Assembly (NCBI RefSeq): GCF_002002725.1
Contig: NZ_MUNW01000032.1
Coordinates: forward strand, 1-64,000
Reading direction: 5' to 3'
Length of the DNA stretch: 64,000 nucleotides
DNA from: Sinorhizobium sp. A49
GTDB taxonomy: Bacteria > Pseudomonadota > Alphaproteobacteria > Rhizobiales > Rhizobiaceae
The notes beneath the pieces are model-generated. The model was given only the letters and a program-made list of their open reading frames with translations. It did no database searches and was not told the DNA's origin. This document shows, piece by piece, positions 13,478-21,835 of this stretch. A program made the position numbers and the translations under genes. The stretch's first letter is position 1. Each line of letters starts with the position of its first letter.

Positions 13478-14235
13478 TGGCCCCCGCGAAGAAAGCAGAC
13501 ACAATCCAAGTCGGTGAGTTTTACATCGACCGCGACGAGGACGGTAATGCTCGCGCGATCTGCCGAATGGGATTAGGCCTCGCAGCTGCTCCTCGCAATG
13601 AAATTTGGGCACGATTGAGCGTCCCCGACGACCAGAAAAAATGGCCTGAGGTCAACGAACGTGCAGAGTTCATGGCAGCCGCTCTGAACAACAACGGCGT
13701 TTCGGCGATTTCCGTAAAGCCGCTTGTTTGGGATCACTATGATCAGAACCACTGGATCAGCGAAACCCCTCTAACTGATTACGGCGTCAACAGAACTACG
13801 GATGGAAAATTCGAATTGAATGTAGAGGGGAAGGAGTATGACAGCCTCCTTACCGCCCAAGCTGCCGCGCAGGCGGACTACAACCTTCGAATCCGTTCGG
13901 CCCTCGCGACCCCAGCCACATCCGGAATGCCTGCGGCAGATTCTGACCGGGCTGCCGAGGCTCTCGCGGAGCTCGAGAGGGCGCGAAACGAACTGTTGAA
14001 GCGAGCGCAGACCGCCGAACGCAATTTGCGAGACACCACCGCAGCCTTCGCCAGAGAACGTGCCGAACAAATGAAGTCGATGAAAGCTCGAAAAGCAGAT
14101 TCCGAGAAAATTGAGAGGCTCATCGCGCTTATCCGCGACGGGCTTGTGGAACGTGACCACGGTCAGCGAATGTCCGACGCGTGGCAGTCGCGGGCGCAAG
14201 CTGCCCTCTCTGAAGTAATCGGGAGCCAGCCGTGA
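13474..14235 (+). CDS. Hypothetical prophage protein with C-terminal coiled coil
   Basis: In this 253-residue protein, residues about 1-75 form a mixed domain (IQVGEFYIDRDEDGNARAIC), residues 76-125 include VKPLVWDHYDQNHW, common in phage proteins, and residues 160-240 are a long coiled coil (AEALAELERARNELLKRAQ). ATG 13474 overlaps the previous stop and its own stop overlaps the Xis gene. Function unknown. Confidence 0.6.
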   Translation: MMAPAKKADTIQVGEFYIDRDEDGNARAICRMGLGLAAAPRNEIWARLSVPDDQKKWPEVNERAEFMAAALNNNGVSAISVKPLVWDHYDQNHWISETPLTDYGVNRTTDGKFELNVEGKEYDSLLTAQAAAQADYNLRIRSALATPATSGMPAADSDRAAEALAELERARNELLKRAQTAERNLRDTTAAFARERAEQMKSMKARKADSEKIERLIALIRDGLVERDHGQRMSDAWQSRAQAALSEVIGSQP

Positions 14236-14555
14236 GTACCACTCTCGATCAAGCCAGCGTCCTGCTGCTGAACACCGAGCAAGCCGCCCGGGCCTTGAAC
14301 GTTTCGACGAAAACCTTGCGCGAATTTGTGAAGGCTGGCGATATAGCCTTTGTGCCGAGGGGAAAAGGCACTACCAAGCCCCGCCTCGGATTTCACATGG
14401 ACGATATCAATGACTTCATAAAAAGCCGGAGAGACCGCGCGTGTCCGTCTACAAGCATGCCAAAAGTCCGTTCTACCAATACGACTTCCAAATCAACGGT
14501 CGTCGCTTTCTCGGATCTACAAAGGCTCGGAATAAGCAAAAAGCCCAAGAGATAG
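14232..14555 (+). CDS. xis: Excisionase-like HTH protein
   Basis: The GTG 14232 start overlaps the upstream stop. The 107-residue protein has a MerR/Xis-type winged HTH (LLNTEQAARALNVSTKTLRE, then FVKAGDIAFVPRGKG and FHMDDINDFIKSRR). It directly precedes and overlaps the integrase by 115 bp in another frame, the classical recombination directionality factor position. The last 35 residues are rich in Ser, Thr and Lys and lie wholly in the overlap. The assignment is positional plus HTH pattern. Confidence 0.75.
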   Translation: MSTTLDQASVLLLNTEQAARALNVSTKTLREFVKAGDIAFVPRGKGTTKPRLGFHMDDINDFIKSRRDRACPSTSMPKVRSTNTTSKSTVVAFSDLQRLGISKKPKR

Positions 14556-15565
14556 AACGGCAGCTGAAGGCGCAGGCCAAAAAAGACCTAGCGGACGAAG
14601 CGCGGACCGGCAACGTCCCCCTGACGATCGACCTTGCCGCCGGCCGGTACTACACCGAGGTCGGGCAGTACCACGCCTGCAGCGCCGACACCTATCGAGC
14701 GCTGGAACGGCTTGTAAGCTTCTTCGGGAAAGATAAGCGCCTGTCCGACATCACCGACGGTAATGTCACCGCTCTCACCACCTGGCGGCGACAGCAGAAG
14801 CGGTGGGGCAAGAAGGAATACAAAGACAAGCGAGAGATGCCGACCGTATCCCCGGCCACCGTCAATCGTGACACGACCGCGGTTCTCAAGAAACTGTTCA
14901 CGCGTGCGAAGCTCACCTGGAAATATCATTTCCCGTCCGAACCCAATTGGAAGACCCACTGGCTGAAAGAGGCCGATGAAAGGGTGCGCGAGCTCCACTT
15001 GGAGGAAGGTCATAAGCTGGACGAGGCAGTCAGGGCCGACTACGAGCCATGGCTAGAGTTTGCCCGCATCACCGGTCTACGACGCCGAGAAACCCTGATC
15101 AGATGGTCCGAGGTGAACTGGTTCGCAAAGCGCATCACCAAGTTGGGCAAAGGAAGCCGCAAGGTTACGACACCGATCACGCCTGAAGTTTGGGCCATCC
15201 TCGAGCCCCTAAAGGGCCACCACGATGAATGGGTTTTCACCTACGTCGCCAAACGCAACAGCAAGGGAAAGATCAAGGGCCAACGCTATCCGATCACGTA
15301 TTCCGGGTCGAAGTCCGAATGGCAGCGCACCCGCAAGCGTTCCGGGATCGAGGATTTCCGCTTTCACGACATCCGCCATGATGTCGCAACGAAGGTCCTT
15401 CGGGCGACTGGCAACCTGAAGCTAACGCAGAAGGTGCTGAACCACGCGAGCATGAAGACTACGGCTCGTTACGCACATGTGCTCGACGAGGAAGTTGCGG
15501 ACGCATTGGAGAAGGTGGCAAAGTCCCGGAAAAAGTCCCGGACCAGTGGAACAGATGTCGCGTAA
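14441..15565 (+). CDS. int: Tyrosine-type phage integrase
   Basis: The GTG 14441 start has GGAGAG upstream and yields 374 residues. An N-terminal AP2-like arm-binding part (VYKHAKSPFYQYDFQI) precedes a SAM-like core-binding region. The catalytic domain holds Arg in ITGLRRRETLIRW (about 212), the H-x-x-R box in FHDIRHD (about 310) and the nucleophile Tyr in ARYAHV (about 344). It faces the tRNA fragment 42 bp downstream, the expected target. It should integrate and, with Xis, excise the element. Confidence 0.95.
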   Translation: MSVYKHAKSPFYQYDFQINGRRFLGSTKARNKQKAQEIERQLKAQAKKDLADEARTGNVPLTIDLAAGRYYTEVGQYHACSADTYRALERLVSFFGKDKRLSDITDGNVTALTTWRRQQKRWGKKEYKDKREMPTVSPATVNRDTTAVLKKLFTRAKLTWKYHFPSEPNWKTHWLKEADERVRELHLEEGHKLDEAVRADYEPWLEFARITGLRRRETLIRWSEVNWFAKRITKLGKGSRKVTTPITPEVWAILEPLKGHHDEWVFTYVAKRNSKGKIKGQRYPITYSGSKSEWQRTRKRSGIEDFRFHDIRHDVATKVLRATGNLKLTQKVLNHASMKTTARYAHVLDEEVADALEKVAKSRKKSRTSGTDVA

Positions 15566-15606
15566 CTCTCTGTAAAACAAGCCAGAAATCGGAAAGCGCA
15601 TCCATT

Positions 15607-15652
15607 CCTTCTAAGCAGGTTGTCGCAGGTTCGAATCCTGCAGGGGTCGCCA
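15607..15652 (+). other. attR: 3' fragment of tRNA-Arg(TCT)
   Basis: The 46 nt reconstruct the anticodon loop CTTCTAA (anticodon TCT), anticodon 3' stem GCAGG, 5-nt variable loop, complete T-arm GCAGG-TTCGAAT-CCTGC, acceptor 3' strand AGGGGTC, discriminator G and encoded CCA. The D-arm and acceptor 5' half are missing, since upstream sequence does not pair. This is the scar left when an element integrates into a tRNA 3' end; the intact gene should lie at the left end, outside the window. The anticodon identity assumes standard loop numbering. Confidence 0.85.
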
Positions 15653-15802
15653 CCTACCTCCTTGAAATGAAACACTTTTTCACGGATCGCCGAAACGTGC
15701 AAAACACCCGAAACCGGAACGTTTTGGCACTGCACTGCCGACAATCAGCTGAATAGTCCCGGAGAGGGTGTTAGCGTCATGTTTTGCTGAGCGATCGGGC
15801 GC

Positions 15803-16099
15803 TCAGGGAACTGGTGCCGGGTGGGTGATTCCCTGGTAGTAATCACCACCACCACCACCCATGTACTCGTTGGTGTAGCGTTCCCGTTCGTCACCCAAGG
15901 TCAGGGCCGGGGAACGATCATAACCGTATGCGTCGTAGATCGGCACCGGCTCCACGTACACGCTGCCCATCGGCATGGGATCAACATAGACGCCTCCGGG
16001 TGCCGGCTCGTAATAGTCGTTCTCGGCAAAAGCCGGCACCGTGGTCCCGGCAAAGGTGATGACAAATGCGACGCATGACATCTTCGCGGAAATTCTCAT
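15803..16099 (-). CDS. Small secreted protein with Tyr/Pro-rich repeats
   Basis: The 98-residue protein has a signal peptide (residues 1-25, cleavage after VPAFA). The mature part is Pro-, Tyr- and Gly-rich, with repeated YVDPMP/YVEPVP motifs and a GGGGG run. No known domain. It is the first host gene after the prophage. A small periplasmic or surface protein is likely; function unknown. Confidence 0.7.
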   Translation of the reverse strand: MRISAKMSCVAFVITFAGTTVPAFAENDYYEPAPGGVYVDPMPMGSVYVEPVPIYDAYGYDRSPALTLGDERERYTNEYMGGGGGDYYQGITHPAPVP

Positions 16100-16609
16100 G
16101 GCGTTGCTCCCATCTCCGGTGGGGTTTCAGCCCCGCCTCACGAGACACAGACAGCCTCTTCCTGCGGGCTTACGCTGCCTGGCAAGAATAACGCTTGATC
16201 GCTGAAACCGTTCCACAAATCAGTGGGTTCAATGCGGCAAATTTGATGTCTTTTGCCTTGGTCCCTGCGGCAGACTGGGCGCCCGAGGAGCCCGCAGAAG
16301 CCCTGATCGAGTTCGCGCAAAACAATTCACTTACAGCTGATGCCATCGTCTCAGCTTCAAGACCAAGGCCACGCAATGATTCCATGTGCTCCAACGGCCG
16401 TTGGCGCCTGAAGGCATGCGCGGCGATATCCGGCTTCAGGGGCAACATGTCTTCAGAAACTCACCGCGATGCCGCCGGCTAAGCCGTCGGGCGAGCGCAA
16501 AGCGCGTGGAGCAAGGCTGGAACCATCTCAATTCGGTTGCAATTGGTCGGGTACAACTGGGTCCTTAGATTGTTTCCCGATTGCTTCCCCTTGAGAGAAA
16601 GGACCTTTC
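16100..16609. other. Intergenic region without a confident gene
   Basis: The 510 bp separate the secreted-protein gene from the divergently oriented ddl. Overlapping ORFs of 92-95 codons on both strands (16170-16448 minus and 16195-16482 plus) have no recognisable domain or ribosome-binding site. The ddl leader contains AGAAAGGA before its ATG. I see no hairpin with a T-run. Confidence 0.5.
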
Positions 16610-17683
16610 ATGACCTCAAGATTGCGTGTCGGCGTGCTCTTCGGCGGCCAATCCTCAGAGCATGACGTTTCCATTCTTTCGGCGCGTAACGTCGTGAAGG
16701 CCATAGACCCGAGCAAATACGAGGTCGTGCCGATCCTCATCGACCGGACCGGCCAATGGCTATTGATCGAAACGGTACAAGGCACCCTGCCCGCCCCCAT
16801 CGCCTATTCGGGCACCAAGGTCTGCCTGGTTCCCGGCGGGCGCGGTCGCATGCTTGCATTCGACGCGCCTGCGCAGACTGCTCATCCGCCGGCAATCGAT
16901 ATCCTGTTTCCGGTCCTGCACGGATTGCATGGCGAGGATGGGTCGGTGCAGGGTCTCGCGCAGGTTTGCAACATTCCGTTGGTCGGCTGCGGGATCCTGG
17001 GATCGGCGAATGCCATCGACAAGGACATGACCAAGCGACTGCTGCGCGAAGCAGGGCTGCCGGTTGCCCGCTCCATCACGGTCGGGCCCGACCAACGTCC
17101 AGACTATGAGGACATAGCGGCGGCGCTCGGACAGACGGTGTTCGTCAAACCTGCGCGGCAGGGGTCGTCGGTCGGGGTCAGCAAAGCGCGCTCGGCCGAA
17201 GAACTGCGAGACGCGCTCGACGAAGGCTTCAAGTTCGATGCGAAGGTTCTGATCGAGGAGTTCGTAAAGGCACGCGAAATCGAGTGTGCCGTGCTCGAAA
17301 GGCCGGACGGAGCCTTGATGGTTTCCGTCCCGGGCGAGATCGCAGCCAATGCCAGCCACGGTTTTTACACCTACGCGGCAAAATACATCGATGAAGATGG
17401 CGCCGCGATCAGCGTGCCGGCCGTTTTGCCAGATGAGGTAACGCAACGCTTGCAGGATATGGCCGAAAAAGCGTTCATCGCGCTTGGCTGCGAAGGACTG
17501 GCTCGCGTCGACTTTTTTGTTCGTGCTGATATGAGCGCAGTGATCAACGAGGTCAACACCATGCCGGGCTTTACCGATATCAGCATGTACCCGAAGGCGA
17601 TGGCCGCAAGCGGTATATCCTATCCTGAGCTTATCGGCCTGTTGATCGAGCACGGATTGGCGAGAGCCAAGGCGGCTCACTAG
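16610..17683 (+). CDS. ddlA: D-alanine--D-alanine ligase A
   Basis: This 357-residue ATP-grasp enzyme joins two D-Ala using ATP to make the peptidoglycan stem terminus in the cytoplasm. It has the DdlA-type N-terminus VGVLFGGQSSEHDVSILSA, the FPVLHGLHGEDGS loop, the grasp core (VFVKPARQGSSVGVSK), the metal-binding end (VDFFVRADMSAVINEVNTMP) and the usual 350-370 residue length of the DdlA subfamily. AGAAAGG precedes ATG 16610. It stands alone, away from a mur cluster, so a second ddl may exist elsewhere in the genome. Confidence 0.95.
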   Translation: MTSRLRVGVLFGGQSSEHDVSILSARNVVKAIDPSKYEVVPILIDRTGQWLLIETVQGTLPAPIAYSGTKVCLVPGGRGRMLAFDAPAQTAHPPAIDILFPVLHGLHGEDGSVQGLAQVCNIPLVGCGILGSANAIDKDMTKRLLREAGLPVARSITVGPDQRPDYEDIAAALGQTVFVKPARQGSSVGVSKARSAEELRDALDEGFKFDAKVLIEEFVKAREIECAVLERPDGALMVSVPGEIAANASHGFYTYAAKYIDEDGAAISVPAVLPDEVTQRLQDMAEKAFIALGCEGLARVDFFVRADMSAVINEVNTMPGFTDISMYPKAMAASGISYPELIGLLIEHGLARAKAAH

Positions 17684-18083
17684 CCATTTTCAGGCTTCAG
17701 CATCGCATGGCGTAACGCGTCGCACTCAAGGCCGAAATACGAAAACGCGACCTTTTCGCGACCGCTACTTCCCGTAGCAAAGATATTCGGCTAGGAGGGT
17801 TGCGCAGCAAATTGCGCTGTCTTTCCTGGAGTTCTGCTTTGCCTTTGTAAACCCCGGTCTCGCTTGTTTCACCACGCACACCCGATAGCGATCATCGCTG
17901 TCGGATCGCATTTCAATGCGTTCGTCGAGGTGACGGTTCGAGACCGGAATGGCATTGCCGACCTGTCGCCGCATGATTCTTCGTGCGGATCGAACCATCA
18001 CCAAAACGCTGCCAGACCGCGTCCCCTGAACGGGTGCTCAAACCGTCGTCTTGATGGACTTCCAATCGGAAGAACCAGACGAC
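17684..18083. other. Intergenic region, nothing supported
   Basis: The 400 bp between ddlA and the DUF1062 gene have only short ORFs of unconvincing composition on both strands. I see no repeat, RNA gene or clear terminator. Confidence 0.5.
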
Positions 18084-18710
18084 ATGTCTCACACATTCCT
18101 GGTCCAATGGACCATCACGCCGAAAATCGCGCCACGCCCCTGGCTCGCCTGCAATCGCTGCCGAACGAAACGGCCGTTTGCGACGAGCGGCAAGACTCGG
18201 CTCAATGCCAATGGCCGGCGGTTGGACGCCTGGCTGATCTATCGCTGCAGCAGTTGCGACAGCACCTGGAACCGTCCGATCTTCGAGCGTCGACATGTCA
18301 GCGATCTCGATCAGGCGACGCTGCACGCGTTGCAGAACAACGATGGCGGCTGGATCGAGAAAGTCGCCTTCGATATCGACGGATTGCGCCGGGATGCGGG
18401 GCGTGTCGAAGAATTCGCCGAGGTCCGTTTGCAAAAGACGATTCTGAAGGCAGCAGTCGAACCAGCCCAGCACCTGGAGATCGCTCTCAACCTGGAAATG
18501 AAAACAATGCTCAGAACGGAGAGGCTGCTCTCGGCGGAACTCGGCCTGTCACGCAAACGGATCGCCATGCTTGAACAGGCCGGGCGCATTTCCACGACAC
18601 CATCGGGCAAGAACGCATTGCGACGGCCGGTGAAGGACGAAATGCGCGTCACCATCGATCTTGCAAGCGAGGCTGATCGCAATGCGATCCTCAGCCGCGC
18701 CGGACCTTAG
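18084..18710 (+). CDS. DUF1062 domain protein
   Basis: A start at ATG 18084 (MSHTFLVQWTITPKIAPRPW) gives 208 residues; an upstream TTG at 18051 is the alternative. The N-terminus carries a zinc-ribbon-type pair, CNRC (about 26-29) and CSSC (about 60-63), followed by DSTWNRPIFERRHV, which fit DUF1062. The C-terminal half is helical and includes LSAELGLSRKRIAMLEQAG, an HTH-like segment. A cytoplasmic RNA- or DNA-binding protein is plausible; function unknown. Confidence 0.75.
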   Translation: MSHTFLVQWTITPKIAPRPWLACNRCRTKRPFATSGKTRLNANGRRLDAWLIYRCSSCDSTWNRPIFERRHVSDLDQATLHALQNNDGGWIEKVAFDIDGLRRDAGRVEEFAEVRLQKTILKAAVEPAQHLEIALNLEMKTMLRTERLLSAELGLSRKRIAMLEQAGRISTTPSGKNALRRPVKDEMRVTIDLASEADRNAILSRAGP

Positions 18711-18812
18711 CCAGGGATTGCGTGAGGCGTCGGCGGCGGCCTGCGCGCGAGTGGTGTGGATATCACCATCACGAAGAGGGCTCCGAAGCCATCGGGGCCT
18801 TCCTTCCGTCTG

Positions 18813-18913
18813 CAGCGCCGCGCGTCTTGTCAGGCGCGCAAAGGTTGCTGTCGCGTTTTGAATTGCCGCATGTCTTTATCCATAAACCGCGTACGATCTA
18901 AGGAACCATGCAG
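18813..18913. repeat. RIME1-like palindromic repeat, copy 1
   Basis: The 101-bp element aligns with 44346-44446 over its full length with scattered substitutions. It holds two palindromes: GCGCGTCTTGTCAGGCGCGC near the start and GCATG...CATGC arms near the end. Size and two-palindrome structure match RIME1, the Rhizobium-specific intergenic mosaic element. It sits downstream of the DUF1062 gene and downstream of the convergent porin gene. Confidence 0.75.
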
Positions 18914-18922
18914 CGGGACTCT

Positions 18923-19570
18923 TCAGAACTTCACGCCGATGCCGACCGTGAATTGATGCTGGTCGAGGTCGACATTGACGCCGCCGATGTCCTTGTCGCC
19001 GTAGTCGTTGTATCGGTACTCGGCCCGGCCAAACAGGCTGCCGGTGAAGGCGTAGTCGACGCCGGCGCCGATCGTCCAGCCGTTGAAGGTTTCCTTTTCC
19101 TTTGACGCCCCGGGCACATCGACGAAGCCGCGCGTAATCGCCCAGCCACCCGTCGCATAGAGCAACGCCTTGTCATTGACGGTGTAGCCGAGACGGCCGC
19201 GGACGGAGCCGGACACATCGGTTCCCACGTCCGGTGCGGCGCCGAAGATATCGAAGGTCTTGTCGTTCCAATTATAGCTGACATCACCCTCGATGCCGTA
19301 GACCCAATCACCTTGCTGATAATTGAAACCGGCAAATGCGCCGAGAAGGCCGCCGTTGAAATCCTGCGAAGTGCTTGTACCCGCCGCACTGAAATCACCG
19401 TTGAGCCAGCCGCCGCCACCTTGCAGACCGACATACCCGCCGGTCCACACGAAAGTGGGGGCCGCTTCCACCAGCGGCGCTGGCTCGAGATTTTCGGTCA
19501 GATCGGCGGCCGATGCAGCGGGCGCAAAAGCGGCAGCAGCAAAGATTGCAACAAGCACATGCCTGATCAT
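18923..19570 (-). CDS. Outer-membrane beta-barrel protein (Omp25/RopB-like)
   Basis: ATG 19570, with AGGAGC upstream, gives 215 residues. Residues 1-22 are a signal peptide (VAIFAAAAFAPAASA). The mature part is an 8-strand OmpA-like/porin_OmpL barrel: WTGGYVGLQGGGGWLNGDF, YGIEGDVSYNW, GRLGYTV, GWTIGAGVDYAF, RAEYRYNDYGDKD and a terminal FTVGIGVKF ending in Phe for BAM assembly. It belongs to the Brucella Omp25/31-like family in Rhizobiales and supports outer-membrane stability. Confidence 0.9.
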   Translation of the reverse strand: MIRHVLVAIFAAAAFAPAASAADLTENLEPAPLVEAAPTFVWTGGYVGLQGGGGWLNGDFSAAGTSTSQDFNGGLLGAFAGFNYQQGDWVYGIEGDVSYNWNDKTFDIFGAAPDVGTDVSGSVRGRLGYTVNDKALLYATGGWAITRGFVDVPGASKEKETFNGWTIGAGVDYAFTGSLFGRAEYRYNDYGDKDIGGVNVDLDQHQFTVGIGVKF

Positions 19571-19739
19571 CACAGATGCTCCTGTTGGTCCGACAGAAAG
19601 ATTACCAACATATGTAGGGCGCGTCTGCCGAAAAGGCTCGCCGAAGCGCAAGAATAATGAAATGCGCTTCCAAATCAGGCCATTAAAGGTCCTTGGAACC
19701 GGCGTACCGGATGGCGCCGGAACCTTGCTCTCCGGTGGA

Positions 19740-20222
19740 TCAATTGCCGCCGATTCGAGCGCCTTCCAGCCGATCACCAGGTTTGATGCCCAGACGCTTG
19801 ATCGTGCCGGCGTTGAGTTCCAGCACGAACGCTACCGGCTCGCGCGAATCGATGATCGCCTCGGAGAATGGCACCGCATTCTCATGGACCGTGCGAACGA
19901 CGCCGGTCTTGTCGGCAAACAACATGTCGAGGGCCAGATGCGTGTTTTTCATCCACATCATGACACGGCGCGTTTCGCCGAAATCAAACAGCATCCCGTG
20001 ATCGGGCGCCATCGAGCGGCGAAACATCAGCCCCTGCTCCCGCTGATCCGCGTCGATGGCAAGTTCGACCGTCAACTCGTGGCTCTTGTTGTCGGCTGTC
20101 AGCAACCGCATCCGGTCGGTCGTGAACACTACGTCCGCAAGCGCCGCAACGGCAAAGAGGACAAGCGACAAAAAAAGCGCCATGGCGGCGCTTCTTGCAG
20201 AAAAGGTTCGAGCCATCGTCAT
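19740..20222 (-). CDS. DUF192 (UPF0127) exported protein
   Basis: In the 160-residue protein, residues 1-30 form a signal peptide or anchor (ALFLSLVLFAVAALA). The DUF192 signature follows: ELAIDADQREQGLMFR, then MLFDFGETRRVMMWMKNTHL, VPFSEAIIDSREPVAFVLEL and a final LGIKPGDRL. The family is a small periplasmic beta fold of unknown role. The start overlaps the cold-shock gene's stop by one base (TAATG), so the pair is an operon. Confidence 0.9.
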   Translation of the reverse strand: MTMARTFSARSAAMALFLSLVLFAVAALADVVFTTDRMRLLTADNKSHELTVELAIDADQREQGLMFRRSMAPDHGMLFDFGETRRVMMWMKNTHLALDMLFADKTGVVRTVHENAVPFSEAIIDSREPVAFVLELNAGTIKRLGIKPGDRLEGARIGGN

Positions 20223-20800
20223 TAGTGCGAGCGGCTCGTCGGCGTTGGGCCGTCTGGATGGATCTCGGCCGCCATCAAGCCCTTTTCGCCGTCGCCGAAG
20301 CGCACCAGAACCACCTGCCCGGGGCGCAGCTCCGTCAGGCCGAAGCGACGAAGCGTTTCCATGTGAACGAAGATATCCTCCGTGCCCTCACCGCGCGTCA
20401 GGAAGCCGAAGCCCTTGGTCCGGTTGAACCACTTGACCAGGACACGCTCAAGGCCGCTCGTCGGCGTGACCTGCACGTGAGTCCTGATCGGCGGCAGCTG
20501 CGAGGGATGAATGGCCGTCGACTGATCCATCGAAAGAATGCGGAAGGCCTGATAGCCACGGTCGCGCTTCTGGATGAGCGCCACGACCCGGGCGCCTTCC
20601 AGCACCGTCTGATAACCGTCTCGCCTGAGACAGGTCACATGCACCAGCACGTCCTGCATGCCGTTGTCAGGCACGATGAAGCCGAAGCCCTTGGCGACAT
20701 CGAACCATTTGATCACGCCGGTGATTTCGACGAGGTCGAGGGCGTCGCTGCCAAAGTCGTCATCCTGCATGACGTCTTTTGAAGATGTCCTATCCGCCAT
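20222..20800 (-). CDS. Protein with two cold-shock domains (CspD-like)
   Basis: The 192-residue protein has a first cold-shock domain at about 27-90 (ITGVIKWFDVAKGFGFIVPD) and a second at about 115-180 (VLVKWFNRTKGFGFLTRGEG). Each has RNP1-type K-G-F-G-F and RNP2-type V-H motifs for single-stranded RNA/DNA binding. Tandem CSD proteins of this size are typical of alphaproteobacteria and serve in stationary phase or stress. It is co-transcribed with the DUF192 gene. Confidence 0.9.
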   Translation of the reverse strand: MADRTSSKDVMQDDDFGSDALDLVEITGVIKWFDVAKGFGFIVPDNGMQDVLVHVTCLRRDGYQTVLEGARVVALIQKRDRGYQAFRILSMDQSTAIHPSQLPPIRTHVQVTPTSGLERVLVKWFNRTKGFGFLTRGEGTEDIFVHMETLRRFGLTELRPGQVVLVRFGDGEKGLMAAEIHPDGPTPTSRSH

Positions 20801-20997
20801 TCTCTCCCAGCCCCTCGTTTACGCGCGACTACTGACTACGGTTAACTGATTCTTATTGACCAGAATAACATCGTCCCGCCGCTGATGCGCAAGACCCTCG
20901 GCGTATTTTGGCCCAGGTCAAATGTACGGACGCAGCCTTGCCTCTGGCTTGCTGGCAGATAAGTATACGCCATCTTCTTCGAAACAGGGACATTGCA

Positions 20998-21438
20998 ATG
21001 CGTTATCTGCACACGATGGTTCGCGTCAAAAATCTGGACGAGGCCTTGAAATTCTACTGCACACTCTTCGGCCTCAGCGAAATCCGTCGCTATGAGAACG
21101 AAAAGGGCCGATTTACGCTCGTCTTCCTGGCCGCTCCCGGCGATCTGGACCGGGCAAAGGGCGAATTGTCCCCGTGCCTCGAGCTCACCTACAATTGGGA
21201 TAGCGAGGATTATACAGGCGGGCGCAACTTCGGTCACCTGGCTTATGAGGTAGACGACATCTATGGCTTTTGCCAGCACCTGATGGACAACGGCGTGACC
21301 ATCAACCGCCCGCCGCGCGACGGCCACATGGCCTTTGTGCGCTCGCCCGACGGCATTTCGATCGAAATCCTGCAGAAGGGCGACAACCTGCCAGCGCAGG
21401 AGCCCTGGGCCTCCATGGCCAATACCGGCGCCTGGTAA
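20998..21438 (+). CDS. gloA: Lactoylglutathione lyase (glyoxalase I)
   Basis: The start ATG 20998 gives 146 residues (MRYLHTMVRVKNLDEALKFY), the normal size. The two betaalphabetabetabeta repeats are seen, with metal ligands His5 (in YLHTM), Glu in LELTYNWD, His in GHLAYEV and Glu in SIEILQKGD. It converts the methylglyoxal-glutathione hemithioacetal to S-lactoylglutathione in the cytoplasm. An upstream in-frame ATG (20908) lacks a ribosome-binding site and conserved sequence. Confidence 0.95.
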   Translation: MRYLHTMVRVKNLDEALKFYCTLFGLSEIRRYENEKGRFTLVFLAAPGDLDRAKGELSPCLELTYNWDSEDYTGGRNFGHLAYEVDDIYGFCQHLMDNGVTINRPPRDGHMAFVRSPDGISIEILQKGDNLPAQEPWASMANTGAW

Positions 21439-21835
21439 GCCTCGCACAATTTTAGCCGCCGATGATTGATGTCTGCAGCCGGCGATTCCGGCTTCGCACA
21501 GTCGAGTCGCGGATCCCAGGAAATGATGAATGATCCGAGGCCCGACACCGGGCCTTCGCATGCTGGGCGCATGTGGGCTCAAGGTTAGCGCCAGTTTACA
21601 AATCACGTATCGTTCAGTAACTTTCCGCGCGAAACGTTGATACGGGGTCCTATCCGCGATGTCTCGTGGCAATGCCCCCTAGACTGTATTTGGCCTAATC
21701 CTTCCCGCAGCGATCCGTTTGGGCCGCTGCGCGAAATTCGTGTTTGTTTGTTCTGAGCGATGTTTCGGAACTGAGACTTAATGCATGGAAAGGTGACGAT
21801 CTCACCGATCATGCACGGAGAGCGGGGATAGGACG
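21439..21835. other. Intergenic region with a short hairpin
   Basis: There is no gene between gloA and the DUF882 lipoprotein. A 7-bp hairpin, AGGCCCG-ACAC-CGGGCCT at 21538-21555, may end gloA transcription, though no T-run follows. The rest is AT-richer upstream sequence of the next gene; I do not see a confident promoter. Confidence 0.45.

Larger units (their letters stand above)
1..15652. mobile_element. Prophage or phage-like island (right-hand part; left end outside window)
   Basis: The segment carries a CI-like repressor with divergent operators, an early recombination operon (Gp157, RecT/Bet, DUF968), an Xis-like protein and a tyrosine integrase that faces a tRNA 3' fragment at the right boundary. 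Most genes overlap by ATGA or GTGA, as in phage operons. No terminase, portal or capsid gene is visible, so the structural region is either left of the window or lost. A second copy of the tRNA fragment, which would mark the left end, is not seen in the window. Confidence 0.9.

Noticed and set aside
15459-15744. Two minus-strand ORFs over the tRNA fragment (GGDPCRIRTCDNLLRRNG-type peptide)
   Set aside because: This peptide is the well-known false ORF read antisense through a tRNA 3' end; the region is the attachment-site scar.
16170-16482. Overlapping ORFs on both strands before ddlA
   Set aside because: Neither has a ribosome-binding site, domain or convincing composition.
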